Source of the DNA: a bacterium UBP3_UBA3054
GTDB taxonomy: Bacteria; Auribacterota; UBA3054
Direction: 5' to 3'
NCBI GenBank assembly: GCA_002366995.1
Contig: DFCM01000047.1
Span: forward strand, 1-6,251
Length of the DNA: 6,251 nucleotides
Of the stretch, positions 1 to 6,206 are shown one piece after another. The position numbers and the translations under genes are program-made. A model generated the notes under the pieces. That model had not been told where the DNA came from and ran no database searches. It was given only the letters and a program-made list of their open reading frames with translations. Position 1 is the first letter of the stretch, and every line of letters starts with the position of its first letter.

Positions 1-1506
1 ATGCTGAACGAAAAATTCCGCCCCTACGGCCTGGAGTATCTGCAGATCGACGACGGCTATCAAGAAAAGGACTTCGGCATCAAGAAGGACAAGACTCTTT
101 CCCAGTCCTGGCTGGCCCCCACGGAGGGCTTTCCCCAGGGCATAGAGCACACAGCGCCGCTTATCGCCCAGAAGGGCCTGAAGCCCGGCGTCTGGATGAA
201 CACCGACATCAAGGCCTACGACCTGCCGGAAGGCGCGAAAGACGTGGTCTTCAAGAACCCCGACGGCAGCTTCATGTACGCGGCCTGGCTCTCCCACGCC
301 AACGACTGCTCCGACGAATCGCTGAACGCGACCCTCGCTCCGCTTTGGGAAAAGCTGGCTAAAGCTGGCTACGTCTACATCAAGATCGACGCGCTTAGGC
401 ACACCTGGTTCGACGCCCTGGGCAACGCCGTCAAAAGGGGCTACATCACCATGGAGGAGGCCAGGAGAAGAATGCGCCGCCTCTTCGAGGTGGCCAGGGA
501 GAAAGCCGGCAAGGACACCTTCCTATTGTCCTGCTGGGGCACCTTCACGGAAAGCATAGGCCTGGTGGACGCCAGCCGAATCTCTACCGACGCCAATCCC
601 AACTGGGAGCGCCTCCTGCTCCAGCAGTACGAGCTGGCGCGCTTCTGGCCCTTGCAGAGGATCATTTATCAATTGGACCCCGACCACATCGTCTCCAGGA
701 CGCAGCCCAACTGGGCCAGGGCGACGCTTTCCACCGTTTCGCTTTGCGGCGGCCTCTTCATGATCAGCGATCCCATCCAGTCCTACGACGAAAAATTAAC
801 GCATTCCATCCAGAGAGTGCTTCCGGTTCTTGAGACTTATCCCGCGGAAACTTCTCCCATTGATTTCTCCGCCCCGGCCTACGCCAACCACATCTGGACC
901 GGCAGCGACAGCGAGGAAAAACCCATCGACGACAGCTTGAGCGGCCACTTCCCGGACGAGGGCAAGGCTTCGCCCTTCGGCACGCTCTGGGCTCATCACA
1001 TCGACTGTCCGGCCGGCCAGTGGACCGTCCTTCAGCGCAACGCTCTTTGGAAAATGCCGGAGACTAAGATCCCTCTGAAGGCCCTGGGCCTCGACCCTGC
1101 AAACGAATATCTGGTCTTCGATTTCTGGTCCGGCAAATTCTTAGGCACCGGTTCCGGCAAGATCATTCTGCCGGCTCTCAGATCCGGCGATTCTCTGACT
1201 TATATCATAAGGAAGAAGACCGGCTGTCCCCAGGTGCTGGGAACCTCGAGGCACATCGCCGGCGGCTGCGTGGAAGTCAAAAAGGAAGAATGGGACGGCA
1301 AACAATTGAATCTGGAATTGGAAAGCCAGCCCGAGGACTGGACGCTCTATGTCTTCAGGCCCGAGGCTTACGAGAACGCGGATCTTACGGTCTCAAAGGG
1401 CGAGGCCAAGATCGCGGCCAGAGGCAAAGTTCTGGAGATCGCCGTCAAAGCCGGCTCCCCCGCGTCGCTGCAGCTGGCCTTCAAGAAAACTAACAGTGCG
1501 AAATAA
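1..1506 (+). CDS. GH36-type alpha-galactosidase, 5' end cut by the window edge
   Basis: Probably hydrolyses terminal alpha-galactosyl residues with retention of configuration (clan GH-D). The 501 visible residues begin inside the catalytic (beta/alpha)8 barrel: QIDDGYQ at 15-21 is the early barrel motif normally preceded by a W-rich strand and, in many GH36 proteins, an N-terminal beta-sandwich, none of which is present. The ATG at base 1 is therefore probably an internal Met and the true start lies upstream. YIKIDA (126-131) matches the nucleophile strand, with D130 as predicted nucleophile. RISTDANPNW (193-202) matches the acid/base strand of Thermotoga GalA-like enzymes, with D197 as predicted acid/base. 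SCWG (177-180) and SDP (256-258) are further barrel landmarks. Residues from about 340 form the C-terminal beta-sandwich. No signal peptide can be assessed. It ends 49 bases before the GH4 gene on the same strand. Clan and mechanism are well supported; alpha-galactosidase specificity is a family-level inference, since GH36 also includes alpha-N-acetylgalactosaminidases and raffinose/stachyose synthases. Confidence 0.85.
   Translation: MLNEKFRPYGLEYLQIDDGYQEKDFGIKKDKTLSQSWLAPTEGFPQGIEHTAPLIAQKGLKPGVWMNTDIKAYDLPEGAKDVVFKNPDGSFMYAAWLSHANDCSDESLNATLAPLWEKLAKAGYVYIKIDALRHTWFDALGNAVKRGYITMEEARRRMRRLFEVAREKAGKDTFLLSCWGTFTESIGLVDASRISTDANPNWERLLLQQYELARFWPLQRIIYQLDPDHIVSRTQPNWARATLSTVSLCGGLFMISDPIQSYDEKLTHSIQRVLPVLETYPAETSPIDFSAPAYANHIWTGSDSEEKPIDDSLSGHFPDEGKASPFGTLWAHHIDCPAGQWTVLQRNALWKMPETKIPLKALGLDPANEYLVFDFWSGKFLGTGSGKIILPALRSGDSLTYIIRKKTGCPQVLGTSRHIAGGCVEVKKEEWDGKQLNLELESQPEDWTLYVFRPEAYENADLTVSKGEAKIAARGKVLEIAVKAGSPASLQLAFKKTNSAK
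351..370 (+). repeat. Exact tandem duplication of a 10-bp unit inside the GH36 gene
   Basis: AAAGCTGGCT occurs twice back to back. Because 10 is not a multiple of 3, the two copies are read in different frames and contribute to the residues EKLAKAG just before the predicted nucleophile strand. Gain or loss of one unit would frameshift the gene ahead of its catalytic aspartates. With only two copies this may be chance. Confidence 0.6.
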
Positions 1507-1543
1507 AAATATCCTCCAAATAAAATTAAACCCCAACCAAAAA

Positions 1544-1549
1544 AAGGTG
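1544..1549 (+). promoter_or_regulatory. Ribosome binding site of the GH4 gene
   Basis: AAGGTG lies six bases before the ATG at 1556 in an otherwise A/C-rich spacer; it contains the only Gs between the preceding stop codon and this start. An in-frame TAA at 1550-1552 rules out a start further upstream, so this site supports 1556 as the initiation codon over the next in-frame Met (residue 13). Confidence 0.6.
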
Positions 1550-1555
1550 TAACAA

Positions 1556-2989
1556 ATGGCAAAGAAAGAGATCGGCGGGCACTACGCCCACATGAATTCA
1601 GTTGTCAGTACCGTCGGCCTTCCCGGCAAAGGCTATCGTAAGATCAAGATCGTGCACATGGGAGCGGGCAGCGGTTTCGCGCATTCGCTTTCCAAGGACT
1701 TCATGCAGATGCCCGACATGCCGGGCGGCGAGATCGCCCTGGTCGACATCGACGCCAAGCGTCTTGACATCATGTTCCACTTGATCAAGGCTCTCTGCCA
1801 GAAATTCGGCAAGGAGAAAGAGTGGAAGATCACGGCCTACACGGACAGAAGGAAAGCCCTGCCCGGCGCGGACTACATCGTCAACAGCATCGAAGTCTCC
1901 GGTGTCAAGTGCGTCAGGTTCGACAACGACATTCCTTTGCAGTACGGCGTCTCCCAGTGCATCGGCGACACCATAGGCCCCGGCGGCCTCATGAAAGCCC
2001 TGAGGACCGTGCCCGTCTGGATGGACATTCTCCACGACGCCGAGGAGCTCTGCCCCAACGCCCTGGTTCTAAACTACACCAACCCCATGAACATCATGAC
2101 GCTGGCCACGCTGCGCTACTCCAAAATGAAATGCGTGGGCCTCTGCCACTCCGTCCAGGGCACCTCGAAACTGTTGGCCAAGCGCGCCGGCATCCCTTAT
2201 GAGGAAATGGAATGGGAATGCGCCGGCATCAACCACCTCGCCTGGTTCACTAAGCTCAAACACCACGGCAAGGACCTCTATCCCTTGCTCATCAAGAAAG
2301 CCATAAAAGACCTCAAGGCCGGCACCAACGTCGACAAAGAGGACTTCCCCGACCTGGTCAGGAAAGACATGATGGTGCACTTCGGCGCCTTCATCACCGA
2401 ATCCTCCGGCCACCTTTCCGAATACATCAGCCTTTACCGCACCTCTAAGAAGCACCGCGACGAATACTGCCGTCCGGGTTACGACGGCGAGGAAGGCTTC
2501 TACGCCGACGGATACCCCAAGTGGCGCAGGGACGCGGACAAGATCAGGACCGAAATGTACACCGGCAAAAGAGAACTCGGCGGCGCCAGAGGCCACGAAT
2601 ACGCCTCCTGGATCGTGGAAGCCATCGAGAAGAACTCTCCTTTCAGAATGTACGGCAACGTCCTTAACACGAGCCTTGACGGCGCGGGCCCGCTTATCAG
2701 CAACCTGCCTCACGACGGCTGCGTGGAAGTCGCCTGCCTAATCGACCGCAACGGTGTTCAGCCCTTACGCTACGGCGCTCTGCCCACGCCCATGGCGGCC
2801 ATTTGCGCGGCCGACATGTACATGTTCGAGCAGGCGGCCCAGGCGGCGGTCAACAGATCTATCGAGCAGGCCATCCAGGCCCTCTACCTGGATCCTCTGA
2901 CCTCAGCGGTCTGCACGCCCAAAGAGATCAGGGAAATGTTCCTGAAGCTCTACAAGGCCGAGAAGAAATTCCTTCCCAACTTCAAATAA
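1556..2989 (+). CDS. GH4 alpha-galactosidase, MelA-like, NAD+ and Mn2+ dependent
   Basis: Cleaves alpha-galactosides such as melibiose by the GH4 redox-elimination mechanism: transient oxidation at C3 by bound NAD+ and metal-assisted elimination; cytoplasmic. At 477 residues it is full length for the family. A Rossmann fold opens the core: KIVHMGAGSG (31-40) holds the G-x-G-S dinucleotide motif and D64 in VDID follows the second strand. GDTIGPGG (137-144) and NYTNP (173-177) are conserved family segments. CHSVQGT (197-203) and GINH (224-227) supply the predicted metal ligands C197 and H227. The CHSVQGT form is the one I associate with MelA rather than with GH4 6-phosphoglucosidases or alpha-galacturonidases. 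The C-terminus carries the usual VEVACLIDRNGVQP and LDPLTSAV segments. About 28 residues precede the first Rossmann strand, longer than in typical MelA. No signal peptide is visible. It is probably co-transcribed with the upstream GH36 gene and is followed by a strong terminator. Family assignment is very firm, the sugar specificity somewhat less so. Confidence 0.92.
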   Translation: MAKKEIGGHYAHMNSVVSTVGLPGKGYRKIKIVHMGAGSGFAHSLSKDFMQMPDMPGGEIALVDIDAKRLDIMFHLIKALCQKFGKEKEWKITAYTDRRKALPGADYIVNSIEVSGVKCVRFDNDIPLQYGVSQCIGDTIGPGGLMKALRTVPVWMDILHDAEELCPNALVLNYTNPMNIMTLATLRYSKMKCVGLCHSVQGTSKLLAKRAGIPYEEMEWECAGINHLAWFTKLKHHGKDLYPLLIKKAIKDLKAGTNVDKEDFPDLVRKDMMVHFGAFITESSGHLSEYISLYRTSKKHRDEYCRPGYDGEEGFYADGYPKWRRDADKIRTEMYTGKRELGGARGHEYASWIVEAIEKNSPFRMYGNVLNTSLDGAGPLISNLPHDGCVEVACLIDRNGVQPLRYGALPTPMAAICAADMYMFEQAAQAAVNRSIEQAIQALYLDPLTSAVCTPKEIREMFLKLYKAEKKFLPNFK

Positions 2990-3020
2990 ACAAACAAAAT
3001 AAAAAAAGCAACAAACAAAT

Positions 3021-3049
3021 AGAGACGCGCGCAAGCGCGTCTCTTTTTT
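3021..3049 (+). terminator. Intrinsic terminator of the GH36-GH4 operon
   Basis: A perfect 10-bp inverted repeat (AGAGACGCGC at 3021-3030, GCGCGTCTCT at 3035-3044) encloses a GCAA tetraloop. The C-G closing pair makes this an especially stable GNRA-type hairpin. A run of six Ts (3044-3049) follows. It starts 31 bases after the GH4 stop codon, and the preceding spacer is nearly free of G, so little competes with folding. The T-run is only on the plus side, so it should act mainly on plus-strand transcription. Confidence 0.93.
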
Positions 3050-3096
3050 ATATAGATTACGTTAGCTTCTAAAATATGTAGAAAAAGCTAAAAAGC

Positions 3097-3125
3097 TTGT
3101 TTTCATGAGTAAGTTTTCCTATCAT
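3097..3125 (+). promoter_or_regulatory. Candidate sigma-70-type promoter for the RhuM-family gene
   Basis: TTGTTT (3097-3102; three of six consensus -35 positions) and TATCAT (3120-3125; five of six -10 positions) are separated by exactly 17 bases. Initiation would fall near 3132, giving a leader of about 34 bases. The strong terminator just upstream means the downstream gene needs its own promoter, which supports the assignment. The region is AT-rich, so chance matches are likely. Confidence 0.35.
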
Positions 3126-3165
3126 GCGGTAGATTTGATAAAAGTTTACCCAATGACCCGTCAAT

Positions 3166-4017
3166 ATGGAAAACGAGATTATAATCTATCAGCCTGATGA
3201 GACAATAAAGCTTGACGTTCGTTTTGAAAACGAAACAGTCTGGCTTACGCAGGCGCAGATGGTAATTCTTTTTGAAAGGAATCAATCAGTTATTGCCAGA
3301 CATATCAGCAATATTTTTCATGAAGGTGAGCTGGATAAAAAATCAGTTTATGCAAAATTTGCATATACTGCTTCTGATCAGAAAAAATACAATGTTGCTT
3401 TTTATAATCTTGACGTGGTTATATCAGTGGGATATCGTGTGAAATCGATTCAAGGCACAAGATTCAGACAGTGGGCGACAAAAGTGTTAAGGGAACATCT
3501 TCTCAGAGGATACACTTTAAACAAACGCCTTGATCGAGTTGAAGAAAAATTAAATGAACACGATGCTCATATAGGAAACCTTCAGGAAAGTGTTGATTTT
3601 TTTGTCAGGACTTCACTTCCGTCAAGGCAGGGTGTTTTTTATGACGGACAGGTTTTCGATGCCGATGTCTTCCTGACGAAGCATATCCTCTCGGCAAAAA
3701 GATCGCTTATCCTTATTGATAATTACGTTGACATAACGACCCTTGAAATGCTGGCGAAAAAAGGCAAAGGAGTAAGCCTTGAAATCGTGACTTCCAAACG
3801 CGGGAATGAATTGGCCGCAAGCGATATCAAGAAGTTTAACGAACAGTACGGGAGTTTGGTCATTCGGGAAAGCGCCAAGTTTCACGACCGTTTTCTGATA
3901 ATCGACGACAAAGAACTTTTTCTTATCGGTGCTTCAATCAAGGATCTGGGAAGAAAGTGCTTTGCTTTCACGAAACTTGACTCAAGAGAGATCTCAGGTC
4001 TGAAATCAAAAATATGA
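3166..4017 (+). CDS. RhuM-family protein with C-terminal degenerate PLD-like domain
   Basis: Member of the RhuM ('virulence protein RhuM') family; molecular function unknown. The N-terminal half (about 1-118) shows the family hallmarks in order: EIIIYQPDETIKLDVR, ETVWLTQAQM (23-32), a helix-turn-helix-like stretch to HISNIFHEGELD (46-57), YNLDVVISVGYRVKS (80-94) and RFRQWATKVLREHL (99-112). A charged, probably coiled-coil segment (about 118-145) links to the C-terminal half. There, LILIDNYVD (181-189) and KFHDRFLIID (238-247) followed by IGAS (254-257) resemble one phospholipase-D-like motif in which the HxK lysine is arginine (H240, R242, D246/D247). A single degenerate motif argues against ordinary PLD catalysis unless the protein dimerises. 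The start is fixed by an in-frame TGA at 3154-3156; no Shine-Dalgarno is visible. It is a lone gene, much lower in GC than its neighbours, converging with the GH65 gene 11 bases away. RhuM-family genes often sit as accessory genes in islands or near restriction-modification loci, so it is probably not part of the sugar pathway. Confidence 0.85.
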   Translation: MENEIIIYQPDETIKLDVRFENETVWLTQAQMVILFERNQSVIARHISNIFHEGELDKKSVYAKFAYTASDQKKYNVAFYNLDVVISVGYRVKSIQGTRFRQWATKVLREHLLRGYTLNKRLDRVEEKLNEHDAHIGNLQESVDFFVRTSLPSRQGVFYDGQVFDADVFLTKHILSAKRSLILIDNYVDITTLEMLAKKGKGVSLEIVTSKRGNELAASDIKKFNEQYGSLVIRESAKFHDRFLIIDDKELFLIGASIKDLGRKCFAFTKLDSREISGLKSKI

Positions 4018-4028
4018 AACGATCAAAT

Positions 4029-6203
4029 TCAGTTTTCGCCGAGGGGCGTGATCTTTACCGAGGAGGGGGTTATTTCCACCTGGTATTTTTGCCCGCGGTA
4101 AACGATGTGGAAGCGCAGCGCGGTCCAGTTTCGCGGCAGATTCGGGTGGAAGACAGGTTTTTCTTCACCCGGCGTGAAACCAGCGAAGCCTAAGACGACG
4201 GCCTGCCAGATGCCGCCGCAGTTGGCGATGTGGATGCCTTCGGACGCGCCGCCGTGGTAGTCGGAAAGATCTATTTTGAGCGCTTTCCGCATAAGTTCAT
4301 AGCCTTCTTCCGCCTTTTGGCAGCGCGCCAGAAGAATGGCGTGGATGATGTAGGAAAGGGAAGAATCGTGGGTGGTGTAGGGGAGGTAATAGGCGAGGTT
4401 CTTTTTTACTTCCTCGGCGGAATAATTTTTGGGGAAGAGGAAAGGCAGCATCAAAGCGTCGGCCTGCTTAAGGGCCTTGACGCGGTAGAGCTTCTCCTGG
4501 GGCACCTGGGCGCCGAAGCATTTGCTTCTGTCAGTCCAGGTCAAGTCGAAGCGCGGCTCCTCCATTTGGGCGAATTCGCGGCACTGGATGATGACGCCGT
4601 CGCTTGTCGCGGGGACGGGGAGCTTGTTTATGATCTCAAGGGCCTTGGATCGGAAAGCTTCGTCTATGTTGAGATCCTTTATGGAATCGGGCTTCCTTTC
4701 CTTTAGGAGCGCAATGAGCTCCAAGGTTTTCTCCAAGGAATGGCGCACCATGGCGTTGGTGTAGGCGTTGTCGGAGGAAAGGCAGGTGTATTCGTCCGGA
4801 CCCATCACGCCGTTTAGGTGCACTTCCCCGTCGGAGCGGAATTCCACCCTGTCAAACCAATAGCGAGCCGTCTCAACGAATACCGGCGCGGCCTTCGCGA
4901 TGAAGTCGAAGTCGCCCGTGGCCTCATAGTAATGCCACAATCCGTAGACCACGTCCGCCGTTATGTGGATCTCGTGGTCGGCGTACTGCCAGTTGGGGCA
5001 CTGCTCGGTGCCGGAAACGGAAGATTCCCAGGGATACCTCGCTCCGCGGCAGCCGTAGCGCCGCGCGTTTTCCATTGCTCCCTTAAGCGTGTTTACGCGG
5101 AAGGAGACGAGGTTTTTGGCGACTCTTGGGTTTGTGTAGAGGAAGAAGGGCAGAAGGTAAACTTCCGTGTCCCAGAAGAAGTGCCCGAAGTAGGCTTCGC
5201 CCGCGAACCCTTTGGCGCAAATAGCGACGCGGTCGTCGTTCTCACAGGCGCCGCGCAAAAGATGATAGACGGAAAAATTTAAGGCCAGCTGGGCTTCCTC
5301 GTCCCCCTCTATTTCGACGCCGGAGTTTTCCCAGAGCTTTTCCCAGGCCAGATCGTTTTCCGCTTTCAGCGCCGCGTAATCGCTCCCGGCTTCCTCGATC
5401 AGATGGGATAGCTGTTCAGGGCCGAGCAAGGCGTCCGTGTCGCGGGAGGTCATTATGCCGGAGATCTTGATCACAGTGATCTCTTCGCCCGGGGCGAGGC
5501 TGATATTGGCTGTTCCTTCACTGAACCGCAAACGTTCTCCGAAAGCGCGCGTCTCCAGCCAGACCTTTTCTTTTTTGTCCGTCTCCACCGTAAGGAGCGC
5601 GCCGTTGCCGCACGGCGTCTTTTGGTTTGAAGCGAAGTGCGAGTAGCCGTTTGTCGTGACATTCTCGTCGATGTCGTTAAGGAAGCGCAGCTCCGCTTTT
5701 CCCTCAACGCACTTGTAGGTCATTTTCTGAACGATCAGATTTTTCCGCGCGCGGGAGGTGAAGCGCTCGTAGGAGCATTCCAGGGCGGCTCCGGAATTGG
5801 TCTTCCAGATGAAGCGGCGCGCGAGGACGCCGTTTCTCAGGTTAAGGACGCGGGAATAGTCCTTAACTTCGCACAGATCCATGTCCAGCGCTTCCTTGGA
5901 GCACCAGACGCGGAAGATGAGCGGGTTGGGAAGATTGACGACCTCCTCGTTAAGGAGGGGGTGGCTGCCCATGATCCCCGGGACGTAGGTGCCGCATTTC
6001 GAGCGGGGGCTGCGCTGCTTTTCAAGGGTTACGTTGGCCGGCAGACGCCAGTACTTTTCGTTTTGCGGAGCGCAGGCGAGCCCCTCCTCGAAAGAGCCTC
6101 TTAGCTGCAGGTACGAGTTGCCCTGGGTGAAGGCGCCCTCGTAGTGCTTGCCGGAAGAAGGATCGAGGAGGTCTTCGCGGAGCTCAAAAGCGGAGCCTTT
6201 CAT
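4029..6203 (-). CDS. GH65 family inverting disaccharide phosphorylase (kojibiose/maltose/trehalose phosphorylase-like)
   Basis: Probably splits an alpha-linked disaccharide with inorganic phosphate to give beta-glucose 1-phosphate and a free sugar or polyol; cytoplasmic, no signal peptide. The 724 residues fit the family. An N-terminal beta-sandwich (about 1-270; QGNSYLQLRGSFEEG at 27-41, GTYVPG at 71-76, VNLPNP at 89-94) precedes a helical linker, the (alpha/alpha)6 barrel (about 300-690) and a small C-terminal beta segment. FWDTEVY (343-349) and NWQYADHEIHI (404-414) line the active site. GPDEY (468-472) carries the predicted general acid E471. K579/Q580, THDSSLS (611-617) and EGIHIANCGG (655-664) are the conserved phosphate-side elements. 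Retained serines at 614-615 favour phosphorolysis over the hydrolase branch of GH65. An in-frame TAA lies two codons upstream, so the ATG at 6203 is the first possible start. Its three-base gap from the preceding gene implies translational coupling. The substrate cannot be read from sequence: maltose, trehalose, kojibiose, nigerose and glucosyl-polyol phosphorylases share these motifs. Confidence 0.9.
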   Translation of the reverse strand: MKGSAFELREDLLDPSSGKHYEGAFTQGNSYLQLRGSFEEGLACAPQNEKYWRLPANVTLEKQRSPRSKCGTYVPGIMGSHPLLNEEVVNLPNPLIFRVWCSKEALDMDLCEVKDYSRVLNLRNGVLARRFIWKTNSGAALECSYERFTSRARKNLIVQKMTYKCVEGKAELRFLNDIDENVTTNGYSHFASNQKTPCGNGALLTVETDKKEKVWLETRAFGERLRFSEGTANISLAPGEEITVIKISGIMTSRDTDALLGPEQLSHLIEEAGSDYAALKAENDLAWEKLWENSGVEIEGDEEAQLALNFSVYHLLRGACENDDRVAICAKGFAGEAYFGHFFWDTEVYLLPFFLYTNPRVAKNLVSFRVNTLKGAMENARRYGCRGARYPWESSVSGTEQCPNWQYADHEIHITADVVYGLWHYYEATGDFDFIAKAAPVFVETARYWFDRVEFRSDGEVHLNGVMGPDEYTCLSSDNAYTNAMVRHSLEKTLELIALLKERKPDSIKDLNIDEAFRSKALEIINKLPVPATSDGVIIQCREFAQMEEPRFDLTWTDRSKCFGAQVPQEKLYRVKALKQADALMLPFLFPKNYSAEEVKKNLAYYLPYTTHDSSLSYIIHAILLARCQKAEEGYELMRKALKIDLSDYHGGASEGIHIANCGGIWQAVVLGFAGFTPGEEKPVFHPNLPRNWTALRFHIVYRGQKYQVEITPSSVKITPLGEN

Positions 6204-6206
6204 TTT

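Larger units (their letters stand above)
3050..4028. other. Low-GC accessory segment between two glycosidase clusters
   Basis: Composition changes sharply right after the terminator: hand counts give 19/60 GC at 3361-3420 and 27/60 at 3781-3840, against 36/60 at 1921-1980 and 33/60 at 4921-4980 in the flanking enzyme genes. Codon choice shifts the same way, from C/G-ending to A/T-ending codons. The segment contains one gene plus its leader. I saw no transposase, integrase, tRNA fragment or flanking direct repeat that would define an insertion boundary. Transfer is an inference from composition and gene content. Confidence 0.6.

Noticed and set aside
1598..2035. Open frame of 145 codons on the minus strand inside the GH4 gene
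   Set aside because: Complementary to the Rossmann-fold coding region; no ribosome binding site or family resemblance.
2069..2713. Long open frame on the minus strand inside the GH4 gene
   Set aside because: It lies wholly antisense to a gene with full family motifs. Its translation is low-complexity, rich in V, A, F and G with no recognisable motif, as expected from the complement of GC-rich coding sequence.
3063..3090. Imperfect inverted repeat TAGCTTCTA ... TAGAAAAAGCTA downstream of the terminator
   Set aside because: The pairing needs a three-base bulge in an AT-rich stem and there is no T-run; it is not convincing as an operator or second terminator.
3130..3137. TAGATTTG, matching the Bacteroidota -7 box TAnnTTTG
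   Set aside because: No TTTG/TTG element lies at the required 19-21 bases upstream, and nothing else in the window establishes a Bacteroidota host. The overlapping sigma-70-like pair fits better.
3153..3197. Fourteen-codon open frame overlapping the RhuM start in another frame
   Set aside because: Could be a leader peptide, but it has no ribosome binding site and no regulatory codon run; its length is expected by chance in AT-rich sequence.
4037..4048. Short hairpin CGCC-GAGG-GGCG near the convergent gene ends
   Set aside because: Only four base pairs, inside the GH65 coding end, with no T-run on either side at the right distance; not a terminator.
4230..5282. Plus-strand open frames (4230-4706 and 4818-5282) opposite the GH65 gene
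   Set aside because: Both are antisense to the catalytic barrel of a clearly conserved enzyme and show no motifs of their own.
5637..6104. Plus-strand open frame opposite the GH65 N-terminal domain
   Set aside because: Same situation: antisense to conserved coding sequence, no motif, no promoter context.
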